Program-made: the position numbers and the translations under genes | Notes under the pieces: generated by a model | Database searches by the model: none | What the model saw: the letters and a program-made list of their open reading frames with translations, nothing else | Told to the model about the DNA's origin: nothing | Assembly (NCBI GenBank): GCA_010093685.1 | Contig: MU006240.1 | Coordinates: forward strand, 746,845 to 810,844 | Source: Ophiobolus disseminans | Lineage: Eukaryota; Ascomycota; Dothideomycetes; Pleosporales; Phaeosphaeriaceae | Direction of reading: 5' to 3' | Length of the DNA: 64,000 bases | Shown here: piece by piece, positions 42,873-53,455 of the stretch | Numbering within the stretch: position 1 is the first letter of the stretch | Layout: the number at the start of each line of letters is the position of its first letter

Positions 42873-44521
42873 ATGGCGTTTGTTGGTGTGATATCCGATT
42901 TGTTTAGTTGTGGGAAACCACGGCGGTCCCAAACACGAGACGAAACTAACCCGAATTCTGGGGAAGACGCGTCGCGCGTGGCAGTTACGTCAGACCCTGC
43001 GTCAGGTGGTGACATTCGAGCGACCGCCGGCAGTGGATCCAACAATTTGCATGCGCAGCACGAGACATCAGCTCCTCACAACGCGCTTTTCGACCCTTTT
43101 CCAAAAGAGGAAGATGCCAACATTATTCCGGCGGAAAACAACAGACCAAACGACGACATTACGACCAACGTTCGCGCGTCAAGCGAAAGTAACACGGTTC
43201 GCGACCCCGAGGACGTGCCAAAGGAAGCACCAAGAGGCCGCGACGAGCGCAACAATGTCGGACCGAGCGATGGGGAGGTGAAGGGGGGCAAAGTTTGGCA
43301 GATCGAGCAGCGGTTCCTTGTCGTCACTCGGCCCAATACGAGTGATTCGGCGCATTTGCAGGACAAAACATCCGAGCCTCAGCACCAGGATGATACTCGC
43401 CCTGCTCAGGCTGTTACCAAGGATCCCGAAGTCCAGGATACCACCCCACCCCCACAAAGTATAACTGAGGAAGACAGCGATGTTGAAAGGCTTGAACATC
43501 CAGTGGCCATACAACATGCAGATGCCGACTCCAAGTCCCATGAAGAGGATAGTGTGGTTACCGTGTCTGGATCAAAGGAAGGCCCTTCAGCTGTTGCAAG
43601 CCCGGAGAGCGAAATCGGCGATGTCGAAGTCGTTGCGGAAGCGACACGCACACAGCTGCTTGACCTACCCGCAGGTATGTGGCCCGCTGCTACACCAACA
43701 TCATCGGCTAACACCGTGGCGCAGAGATACGAAGCTCCATCTACGACCGAATGATTGAGGATGCACCTATCCGGATGTGTCGACACGACGACCCTGCGCT
43801 CGCGCACTCTGAAGATGAGCCGGTGCGCAATCACAAACGCCAGTTCTACAACCTCACACAAGTCTGCCAGCAGCTTCGCAGGGAGTTCCTTCCCGTCTAC
43901 GAGGCAAAGACGGAATACATAGTTGATCTTTGGACCCAGAAAGCGAACCTGGTCGAACTGGCTTCACTGAAAGGAAGTGTCATGATGGACATCGACGCTG
44001 CGTGCTTCGACATGGCGCCTATCGATCTCCTACCTCTCATCCGCTACCTCGCTCGCACACGCAGGATGAACTGCCGATTCGGCTCCACCGAGGGCGTCGT
44101 CTTCCGAAGCATCGAGTCGATCGTCCAGCAGCTCAACAAGCTCCTTCCCTCGAACGGCAACAGCCAGAACTGGCTCACCGCGGTCAACGGACCCATGAAG
44201 CGCATCGACCTTCATCTGTTTCCTCACGAAGACATCCGCCAATACTACCGGTTTCGCGGCGCCGAGCCCATGCTGCGCATCGTATACCCGGCCGCTGCGA
44301 CCGAAGGCTGGATGAAGCAATCGCACAAGTCGGGCGGTGAATACGAGGCATACTTAGAGAAGGCTGGATTGGACGATTTGGAGATGCATGTCGTGGTCGG
44401 CCACGCTTCGCGAAGGACCACGAACGAAGGTCGAATGCCACTGAACTGGAGACTTAGCTACGCCGGTTCTCGCCTCTCTGTTGAGCAGGCAGTGCGTATC
44501 TCGGGAACGTGGACACGATGA
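42873..44521 (+). CDS. F-box-like hypothetical protein with disordered N-terminus
   Basis: Two exons (42873-43674 and 43725-44521) with a 50-nt intron (GTATGT...CAG) encode 532 aa. The first 255 residues are disordered and rich in Asp, Glu, Ser, Pro and Thr. The intron joins LLDLPA to EIRSSIYDRMIED, the wording of the LPxEIRxxIY motif that starts many fungal F-box-like and 2EXR-like proteins. HKRQFYNLTQVCQQLRREFLPVYEAK and later a globular region (MKRIDLHLFPHEDIRQYYRFRG) follow. Such proteins are expanded in fungal genomes. Binding to Skp1 is possible but not shown by sequence. Confidence 0.75.
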
Positions 44522-45236
44522 AATATAGCAATGGGTGGTGCGAATGATAGACTCTTCCCGGTGTGGAGGGTCGATAAGATAGGCTGAGGATTTTGATTGA
44601 TGAATCAATGATAATGCGTCCCCCTGGCTCTGCTGGCGGTCTTCTTCGGGTAAACATCCATCAACCCTACTTCAGCCGTGTTCTTGGTCGCGCTGATAGT
44701 TTTGCGGATCGCAGTGTCGCTAGTTTACAGCGCGAACCATATACTACCAGTAGTCGCAGTGAGGTCAAGATATTAAGCGAGGCTATCGGCTACCCAAGCA
44801 TCTCGACCGCTGGTCAGCTGAAACACGCAGAAGTCTGGACCTCTTCGCGCAGATAGCGACCCAAACCAAGGCCACACTTTTGCGTTTTGAGTCGTGGCAC
44901 GGGACAGAGATGGCGCTACAATGTACAGCGGAGTTCGCATATCTGTGCTCGGCACGCCTCCGATAAGCGAATTCGATCACGCCGACCCGTATGGGCTGAG
45001 GCGGCTGGTCCGCCACAAGTAGGTCTACTCTTACAGATCAGCGTCCTTCTCCTCTGTTGGCTACACCAATTTGGGGTTGTTCCGCCCGATCTCTTTTGTC
45101 GTGGGTTTTCTTCTAGACCACGGCTCAGCTCTTGTTCCATCGAGCGGCTGATCATGTAGCGTTTATTTTGACTGGCCTTTCCCTTCGCATGGCTTGATGG
45201 ACAAACTTCCATTCATCCAACCTTCTGTGACAGCAA
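44522..45236. other. Intergenic 44522-45236
   Basis: Small open frames on both strands have no protein-like traits. No TE ends were recognised, although this is the last stretch before the transposon block. Confidence 0.4.
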
Positions 45237-45999
45237 ATGCCTTCCGCCTCTACCATCTCTCGTGCTGCGAGCATGGCCAGCGCAACGGCCACCCCCAGCG
45301 CTTCCCATGATGGCGACCCCGACCTCGCCAACATCACCAATGTCACCACCTCCGTCGAGGTCGGGCATGTCATCACCGTGCCACATGCATACCTTAAGAA
45401 GTCGCCCGTCAAAATCGAGTGGATGCAAAACATGCAGCCCAGGAGCGACACGTATTACCAAGTCGCTTTCACCAACACCAACGCGGGTAAGTCTCGATCT
45501 GCCCTTCGCGCTCACCCTAGCGAAGCCCAACCAAGCATGCACGTGAGCTGATACCGCCATAGGCAAAGCGAAATACTTCCTGTTCATCTCGTCAGACAGG
45601 ATCGAAGACTTCCGCAAACTCGACATGCCCCAATCCCCCGAGGATAAGATCATGGTCACGGTGACAACCGACTTCCAGTACGGGCAGAAAGACCAGATAG
45701 GCAAGAACCGCTTCTTAGTGTATCACCACAGCGATCGATGTGCTATGAAGCAGGTGAGTCGCCCGCGCAGGCCACGCAGCGCATGGAATGCTATGGCTAT
45801 TCAATATCCATTCGAGAGCATAGGACGCTGACCGCGCATTGTTTAGTTCCGCTTCGTGGCAGCCGCGTGGAATACATACAGCAATATGGCGAGCGGCTTC
45901 GTGGACATTAAGAGCGGAGGCGATATGCGAGATGTATCGCTTACGCTAACAAGAGAAAAAGTTCTAGGCAATACGTTAATTAAGTTCGAGAATAGATAA
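45237..45999 (+). CDS. Hypothetical protein at the edge of the transposon block
   Basis: Three exons (45237-45486, 45563-45753, 45847-45999) with introns of 76 and 93 nt encode 197 aa. The body reads VEVGHVITVPHAYLKKSPVKI, FTNTNAGKAKYFLFISSDRIEDF, IMVTVTTDFQYGQKDQIGKN and FRFVAAAWNTYSNMASGFVD, a beta-rich fold with no recognised domain and no signal peptide. The last 17-20 codons (after GGDMRDVSLTL) are much more AT-rich than the rest and run into the TE block. The native C-terminus may therefore have been lost and replaced by transposon-derived sequence. The function is unknown. Confidence 0.55.
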
Positions 46000-46291
46000 T
46001 ATTCACTTAATGCTAGATCTAAACTCTAGAAGTAATATTTCTTACTTCTTTCTCTTGATAATAGACTATAGTTGGAAGAGGCTGAAGCCTTGATGGATGT
46101 TCCTTGGCCTATGGCCTCGGTTCTGCTAAAGTGGTGGTTGTAGCTAAGGTGTGGCTCACCACGTCCACAGGCTCTTATTGGTTGCAACCAATAAGAACCG
46201 AGATCAGATGAAAACCTTTCATCTGGTCTCCAGAAGACCGTATCAAATTCATCACTGTTTACCTTGCACTTATGGTCAATCTATTGCACCC
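46000..46291. other. AT-rich sequence with a 24-bp palindrome
   Basis: Unassigned repeat-like DNA between the last left-arm gene and the first solo LTR. A perfect palindrome lies at 46173-46196 (centre TTGGTTGCAACCAA). It is probably a TE remnant, but no coding relic was recognised. Confidence 0.4.
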
Positions 46292-46560
46292 TTACATGTA
46301 AGGGGCCAGGCAGAAGACTGCAGAAAGGCTAGGTTTAACCGTGATGAATTCGATGGAGACTATCCAGAGCCAGAGAACAGGCTGTCTAAATAGGCAGACT
46401 GCTGGTTTCTGGAAGTTTCTACATACATTGGCATATGTCATCATTTGTAATCTTCTGCAATGGCTGGAACATTCCGGGACATTCTATGATGCTCCATGGT
46501 GTTCCATGCTCTTCCATAATGTTCTATGCTCTTCTATAATGTTCTATGCTCTTCTATAAT

Positions 46561-47209
46561 TAGGCTGGTAAATTGGGTCTCCACATCGGGTAGCTAAATG
46601 TAAGGGGCCAGGCAGAAGACTGCAGAAAGGCTAGGTTTAACCGTGATGAATTCGATGGAGACTATCTAGAGTTAGAGAGCAGGCTGTCTAAATAGGCAGA
46701 CTGCTGGTTTCTAAGAGTTTCTACATACATTAGCATATATCATCATTTGTAATCTCTTCAATGGCTAGAGCATTCCATGCTCTTCCGTGACGTTCCGTTA
46801 AGCCGAAGTGACTCTGATTGAACCGAAGTGACTCCACTGAGGATAGTAGAGGTCTAACCTCTTACACTAAAACCGCAATATCTCTACGAGTACTCAACCA
46901 AATTAGACGATTTATAGTTCATTTTGTAGCCTTAGTATAGGTCTATAATACTGTTGTATAGTGTTTTGTTATACATCCAATACCGCAAAAGCTATTTGGG
47001 TTCGGAGTTTTATGTGGAGACCCAATGTTTCAGATTTGGGTACCTAAATAACTTTTGCAGTACTAGACTTATCACAGAAAATTTTATGGCGAAATTATAG
47101 AGCTACATTAGGGCTACAAAAATCACTATAGATTGTCTAATTTGGTTGGGTACTCGTAGAGATATTGCGGTTTTAGCTTCCCGATGTGGAGACCCAATTT
47201 ACCAGCCTA
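46561..47209. mobile_element. Fold-back MITE with 8-bp target duplication (hAT-like)
   Basis: The ends TAGGCTGGTAAATTGGGTCT and its reverse complement (finishing CCAGCCTA at 47209) form terminal inverted repeats. Including the part beyond the nested LTR, the arms extend to roughly 85 bp. TCTATAAT flanks both sides (46553-46560 and 47210-47217), an 8-bp duplication as made by hAT transposases. Without the nested LTR the element is about 376 bp and has no coding capacity. More internal inverted segments (GCAAAAG...TATTTGGGT and its inverse) show that most of it can fold back. Confidence 0.82.
46599..46866 (-). mobile_element. Inner solo LTR nested in the MITE
   Basis: A second, 268-bp solo LTR of the same gypsy family in the same orientation as the outer one. 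The 5-bp target duplication CTAAA is perfect on both sides (46594-46598 and 46867-46871). It splits the left inverted repeat of the MITE, so it is the youngest of the three insertions. Confidence 0.92.
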
Positions 47210-47294
47210 TCTATAATGTTCTATGCTCTTTTATTGAACCGAAGTGACTCCACTAAGGGTAGCAGAGGTCTAACCTCTTACATTACAATAGTCT

Positions 47295-47524
47295 TGTTAG
47301 ATATTAGGGGTGCTGTGACTTATCCTGTGAGGCTACTTGTTAGATTTAATGAGGTATAAGTTGAATTGATAATTCTTTTTTTTTGTGTTGTTCCCCGCTT
47401 TAGTGCAGAGTTTTACCTCGTGTTGGATCTAGACTAAGTCTAGTACTAGTGTGCCAAGGTGCCTGTGCCAACTACTTCTGTTTTATCTAGTGTTATGACC
47501 TCACAGCACCCCTAATATCTAGCA
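47295..47524 (-). repeat. Copia 3' LTR
   Basis: A 230-bp unit whose two ends are near-perfect inverted repeats (TAGATATTAGGGGTGCTGTGA at one side and its inverse at the other), beginning TG and ending CA on the minus strand. A purine tract (AAGAGGGTG on the minus strand) lies just upstream, next to the Copia RNase H relic. Confidence 0.75.
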
Positions 47525-48030
47525 CACCCTCTTAGCTTAGATGTATTTGCAAGCTAGTATCCTTAGGTGATAATAAGGTCCTTAAGTTTCTCTTAATGTT
47601 CTTCTAATAGTGCCTTCTTAGTCACCTTCTGTAGTAATACCTTAACTAATCTAACTTAATAAAGGAAGTTTGGCCACTTATTGCCTAGTAACACCTTAGT
47701 GAAGCTATCTGCAATCATTTCCGATAATTAAATGTATTCTATAGTGATCTTTCTACTTGCAACCTCCTGTCTTATCTAGTAGTTGTAGATATCCACATGC
47801 CTAAGCTTTGTTTAAAGCTTTAATATCTCTTTTGTAACTAGCCTAATAGTCTGCATGTTATCGCAATAAATCGTGATTGTGTTAGATAGAAGCTAAATCT
47901 AGAGCTTCTTAAGTAGGCGTGATGTAAAAAGGGCCTCCTTAGCGACTTAGGACAGTGCTAGGAGTTCTGCCTTAGTTGTTAATGTAGTGACATTGTCTTG
48001 CTTGCTAGCTCTCTAGGCAATAAGGCTATT
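47525..48030 (-). pseudogene. Copia-type pol relic (RNase H end)
   Basis: On the minus strand the sequence encodes the C-terminal part of a Ty1/copia polyprotein: VTTLTTKAELLALS, then KEALFTSRLLKKL, ITIYCDNMQTIRLVTKEI, KLRHVDIYNYW, RQEVASRKITIEY and MIADSFTKVLL. These match the RNase H blocks including the terminal ADxxTK motif. Several stops interrupt it, at positions where Gln or Trp is expected. The upstream part of the element is missing: the gypsy 5' LTR starts at 48031. Confidence 0.8.
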
Positions 48031-48309
48031 TATAAGAGGTTAGACCTCTATTGTCCTTAGTAGATACACTTCGGTTCATTAGAACATCATAGAACGTTAT
48101 AGAATGTCCTAGAACGTTATGGAATGTCCTGGAACTAGCTAGAACAAGATATATTCTTCTAACAGCTGACAAATGCTAATGTATATAGAAACTTCTAGAA
48201 GCTAGCAGTCTGCTATAAAGTCAGCCTGCTCTCTAGCTCTAGATAGACTCTATCGAATTCATCACTGTTCTACCTAGCCTTTCTGCAGTCTTCTGCCTAG
48301 CCCCTTACA
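48031..48309 (+). repeat. Gypsy 5' LTR
   Basis: 279 bp, from TATAAGAGGTTAGACC to CTAGCCCCTTACA. It contains fewer copies of the internal 20-bp repeat than the 3' LTR, which accounts for the 60-bp size difference. Confidence 0.9.
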
Positions 48310-48461
48310 TTTAAATTCGATCAACCACTTGAGTAGCTAGTGTGGCCATCCCCTAGTGCTACACAACGGAATAATTGCGAGAGCAATACAACGGAATACA
48401 AGGACGCCACTATAGGGACCTCTACGGTTGAACACCTGCATGAGCACATAACAAATACATC

Positions 48462-48705
48462 GGACATTAACGGAATTATTGGACATCAACGGAATCATTA
48501 GACATTAACGGAATCATTGGACATCAACGGAATTATTAGACATTAACGAAATCATTAGACACTAACAGAGCCACTAGGCAACAACGGAAATATTGATAAT
48601 CACTAGAATCACTAGAATCACTAGAATCACTGGAATTACTGGAATCACTAGAATCACTAGAATCACTGGAATCACTAGAATCACTAGAATTACTGGAATT
48701 ACTAG
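48462..48705 (+). repeat. Two minisatellites at the gypsy 5' internal end
   Basis: A 19-bp unit (GGACATTAACGGAATTATT) is repeated about seven times at 48462-48594. It is followed by about twelve copies of a 9-bp unit (AATCACTAG) at 48598-48705. Read as GAA TCA CTA, the second array encodes Glu-Ser-Leu repeats in the gag frame. Confidence 0.85.
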
Positions 48706-49740
48706 ATACAATAGAACATACTATAGAAGAACCTAAGCAAATAGCTAACAGCAGTAATGCTGCAAATGCTCCTCTAACTATAGAGCAAACCTTCTACGCT
48801 TTTATGCAGCAAATAGTTTAAAGCAATGCTATTAATTAATAGACTATGCAAGGCCTCTAGAATACTCTGCAACAAAGCCTTAATGCACCCTAGTCTAAGA
48901 AAAGGAAGGAGAAACTACTACAGCTTTCAGAATTTGATAGTACACGCTCTAAATAGGATAGATAGGAGATTAAAGCCAAGAACAAGATTAAGACTAATAG
49001 CAAAGTTATTGGATTAGACATAGACTAACTGCGCTACATCTTTGCTAGACTACGCAGTAATGCCTAGAATATGTGCTTAGCCTTTATTAGAGCTAAGGAA
49101 GAAGAAGAGAATAGCTTAGGCACCTAACTGCTGGAATACTTAGCCAGCACCTACAGCGACCCCAACCGCTAGAGGAAAGCTCTCTCTAATATCTACTCAA
49201 TCAAGCAGAAGGCACATAAGTCTTTTGCCCGCTTTCTGCTACGCTTTGAGACTAAGCTAGCAGATGCTAGAGCATTGTCATTTAATAACACTATTAAGAT
49301 TTCACTCCTAGAAAACGCTATTAGCCACGCTATGCAGGAGAGACTTGTTAGTGTCTTTCTAGTTCTAATTAAGTATAGCGCTTTCACCTCCCTACTTTAA
49401 ACTATAGGGTTAAGACTAGACGCTATCAAGACACTATAGAGACCCTAACCTCACACTTAACGCCACGCGCAGCAAAACAATAGTATGGATTAGAAGCCTA
49501 CACATGCCTATGCTGCTCAATCCCTAGGAAATTAACGCGCTAAGTGGGTGAGTAAGAATAAGATTTAAAGACGCAGGAACAGCCGCTTGTGTATACGCTG
49601 TAGAGCTTCTAGACATATTATTAGCTTCTGTTAGTATGCTCCTGCACGTCGCCCTTCTCCTACTACTGTTGCAACTACAAAGATTGCAGAGATGCTACAG
49701 CTAGAAGAGGAGGATACTAAGTCGGAAAAAGAGTAGCTCC
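48598..49740 (+). pseudogene. Gypsy gag relic
   Basis: One reading frame continues from the Glu-Ser-Leu repeat array through a capsid-like region (SEFDSTRSK, LRYIFARLRSNA, CLAFIRAKEEE, YSIKQKAHKSFARFLLRFE) to a zinc knuckle of the form CX2CX4HX4C (CIRCRASRHIISFC, 49589-49630). At least a dozen TAG/TAA stops interrupt it. This is the nucleocapsid part of the retroelement. Confidence 0.8.
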
Positions 49741-49839
49741 TGCTTAAAGTCACTAGCAGGAGCATAAGGAGAAGGCTTTAAGGATAAAGCAAAACTAGCG
49801 CTCATTTCAACCCTACATAAAAGCAAAACTAATTACTAT

Positions 49840-52800
49840 ACATATGCTTATTAATCACACTCACTACGCATCTACAATGCTAGATTCTAGTTACTTAACA
49901 TATGCTCTAGTAAGCGCCCACTTTGCCTAGAAAGCTAAACTCTAGTGCATTAATTTACCTACTCTAAGGACCCTCTAAGGAGTAGAAGGAACTAGAACTA
50001 TTAGGCAAGCTTACTACTTTACATATGATATTAAAGGATATACACGCATAGGATAGGGATATATAATAGAGAACACTTACCTTGGTTTTGATATCTTGCT
50101 TAGACGCTCCTAGTTTAACAGACATAATGTTACTATTGCACTAGTAAAGAAGTCTATCTTTATCTACTTAGAAAGGACCTGTATCCGCCTCCGCAGCAAG
50201 GAAGGAGAACTACCTCCTACACTAACAGTCTAGGAGATCTCTACAGTAGCTATGCAGAGATATATTTAAGCATCTAAGAAAGACAAGTCTGTTAGTGTAT
50301 TTGCTGCCTCTATAGCAGACATCTAGAAGGCTTTAGCTCCTAAAGCACAATTGAGCTTAGAGCAGATTAAAGACCTCCTACTACTAAGCTACCGCCACTA
50401 GCTGCTAGTCTTTGATCCAAACTAAGCTGCTAAGCTCTCTCTACACCGCCCTAGAGTAGACTACTGTATTAAGCTTATTAAAGAAGATAGAAAGAGTCCG
50501 CAAATACTATAGGGCCCTCTCTACAATATGTCTAGAGATAAGTTACTAGTGCTCCGCAAAGAACTTACATTACTGCTAGACAAGGGATTTATTAGAGTTA
50601 GCAGCTCTTCTGCTGCAGCCCTAGTTCTCTTTGCAAAGAAACTAGGAGGAGGCCTACGCATGTGCATTAATTACCGCGCTCTTAATGCTATTACTAAGAA
50701 GAATAGATACTCTCTACCTCTTATTGATAAGACATTAAACAACATCTGCAAGGCTAAGTAGTATACTAAACTAGATGTTATTACAGCCTTTTACAAGATA
50801 CGCATTCAAGAAGGAGATAAATAGCTTACTGCTTTCTAGACCCGCTTTGGACTTTATAAATAGCTTGTCACTCCTTTTAGCATAGTTAGCTCTCCTAGCA
50901 CCTTTTAGCGCTATATAAATTGGGTTTTACGCCGCTTCCTAGATAACTTTGTATCTGCTTACCTAGATAATGTTCTGATATACACTAATAGCTTACTTTA
51001 AGAACACCGCATCTATGTCAACAAAGTCCTAGACGCTCTTAAGGATGCTAGCCTTTAACTAGATATTAACAAATGCGAATTTGAGGTTAAGACTACTAAG
51101 TATCTAGGTTTTATTATTAATGCAGAAAATAGACTGTGCATAGACCCTAAGAAGATTAAAGCTATCACTAACTAGAAAGCCCCTACATTAGTGAAAGAAG
51201 TCCGTAGTTTCCTAGGATTTGCTAACTTCTACTAGCGCTTCATTTAGAACTTTGCTAACATTGCAGCACCCCTTACCTAGCTTACTAGGGACGTTAGCTA
51301 GCGCTAGACACAGCAAGAGCAAGAAGCCTTTAATAAGCTTAAGGCTGTCTTTGTTAGCGAGCCTGTTCTAGCGCATTTCTATCTAGACCGGAAAACAGTA
51401 GTTGAAATAGACTCCTCTAGCTATGCTGTAGGTGGCATCCTCTCTTAGTATAATAACAAGGGAATACTTAGGCCCTGTGCCTACTTTTCACGCAAGAACA
51501 ACCCCTATAAATGCAACTATAAAATCTATAACAAGGAAATGCTAGCTATTATACGCTACCTAGAAGAATAGAATTCTAAACTCTAGACTGTAGAGAAGTT
51601 TACTGTCCTCACTGACTACAAGAACCTAGAGTACTTTACTAAACCTAGGATGCTTAATAAAAGGCAGNNNNNNNNNNNNNNNNNNNNNNNNNNNNNNNNN
51701 NNNNNNNNNNNNNNNNNNNNNNNNNNNNNNNNNNNNNNNNNNNNNNNNNNNNNNNNNNNNNNNNNNNNNNNNNNNNNNNNNNNNNNNNNNNNNNNNNNNN
51801 NNNNNNNNNNNNNNNNNNNNNNNNNNNNNNNNNNNNNNNNNNNNNNNNNNNNNNNNNNNNNNNNNNNNNNNNNNNNNNNNNNNNNNNNNNNNNNNNNNNN
51901 NNNNNNNNNNNNNNNNNNNNNNNNNNNNNNNNNNNNNNNNNNNNNNNNNNNNNNNNNNNNNNNNNNNNNNNNNNNNNNNNNNNNNNNNNNNNNNNNNNNN
52001 NNNNNNNNNNNNNNNNNNNNNNNNNNNNNNNNNNNNNNNNNNNNNNNNNNNNNNNNNNNNNNNNNNNTCTATAAAACTTATGCTTTACTAGCTACTAGTT
52101 ACCTAGGAAGAGAAGGGACATACAAGATCCTAGCAAGAGACTACTTCTAGCCTAGCATGTCTGATGATATACGCCGCTTTGTTAGGAACTACGACACCTA
52201 TAGACGTGTTAAACCATAGCGAGATAGGCTGCAAGGGTTTCTAAAACCACTCCTCCTTCCTAAGAGGATCTAGAAAGAAATCTCTATAGACTTTATTAAA
52301 GAACTTCTAGAAAGCAATAGTTGCACAACACTCCTTGTGGTTACAGACTAGCTTAGCAAAGATATAGTTCTTATTCTCTTAAAAGACACTACAGCAGAAA
52401 CACTTGCTGCTAACTTCCTACGCTATGTAGTTGCCTATTATTAGCTGCTAGATGCTATTGTGTTAGACCGTGGTACCTAATTCACTAGCTATTTCTAGGC
52501 TATCCTGACAAAGATAATAAATATTACCTGCTAGTTATCTACAGCATAGCACCTGCAGACTAATAGGTCTACTAAGCGCATAAACAGCACTATTAAAGCC
52601 TATCTACGTGCTTATATCAACTAGGCACAAACTAATTAGGTAGACCTCCTTCTAATAGCCTTAATTGCTATTAAAGGACGCGAAGCAAGGTTAACAAGGG
52701 TCTTACCCTTCTTCCTTTAACATGGCTACAATATTAACCCTATCTAACTAGATATCTCTTAAGGACTAAACTAAGAAGAGCTAGAAGCACATCTACGACC

Positions 52801-53400
52801 TAATTATAACAAGGCAAAGGCAATTGTTAAGAAGCTTAAGCATGCTTTTAACATAGTATAAACTATAATAGCTGAAGCATAGTAAGAGTAGGAGCGTTAG
52901 GCAAATAAGTATAGGCATAAGCCTTCTACACTGCAAGTAAATAACAAAGTCTAGCTCTCCTACAGGAAGCAACTGTCAAATAGAAGACTAAACAAGAAAC
53001 TTAACTAGAAAAATGCCAAATACACAGTTATTAAGGTTATTAGCCTACACTTAGTTAGGCTTAACACACTACTAGGCATCTACAATGTCTTCTATATTAA
53101 CCGCCTAAGGCTAGCCTCCTTAGATCCCTTCCCTAGCTAGCCTAATAACGACACTTAACTAGCACCTGTCCTAGTTAATAGAGAACTAGAATTAGAAGTG
53201 GAACAGATTATAGCTAAAGTAACCTACAGAAACAGACTGTTCTTTGAGGTTAAATAGACTGGATATGCCCTAACAACTTTTAAGCTAGCAGAAAATCTTA
53301 AAGATAACACTGCTCTAGATAAGTAGGAAACCTTCACTGCTCTATACCGCAATCCACGCTCTAAGTTGCTTCTAGCTGGATTTAGAAGAGGCGATAAAGG
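49840..53400 (+). pseudogene. Gypsy pol relic: PR, RT, RNase H, IN, chromodomain-like
   Basis: The protease region is faint (about 49850-50130). RT is clear (GFIRVSSSSAAALVLFAKK and MCINYRALNAITKKNRYSLP at 50580-50740). The active site YLDN at 50960-50971 has Asn where the second catalytic Asp is expected. RNase H blocks run 51370-51667 to the edge of the N gap. Integrase resumes at 52068 (GREGTYKILARDYF, ISIDFIKELLE, LLVVTD, VLDRGT), with Lys where the catalytic Glu is expected (STKRINS). The C-terminus has a chromodomain-like segment (TGYALTT, AENLKDNTALDK). All enzymatic parts are broken by stops. Confidence 0.88.
51668..52067. other. Assembly gap of 400 N
   Basis: Exactly 400 undetermined bases inside the gypsy RNase H/integrase region, probably a scaffold gap caused by the repeat. 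Its true length is unknown. Confidence 0.99.
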
Positions 53401-53455
53401 ACAGTTCCTAATACACTAATACACAACACCTACAAGAACTAGAGAAGAGGGGTAA

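Larger units (their letters stand above)
46297..47282 (-). mobile_element. Outer solo LTR of the gypsy family, interrupted by a MITE
   Basis: It begins TGTAAGGGGCCAGGCAG and ends GGTCTAACCTCTTACA, the reverse complement of the gypsy LTRs at 48031 and 53456. The 5-bp target duplication TTACA is present on both sides (46292-46296 and 47283-47287). A 20-bp unit is repeated three times exactly at 46501-46560. The element at 46561-47209 sits inside it. It arose by LTR-LTR recombination of a full element, the usual origin of solo LTRs. Confidence 0.9.
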
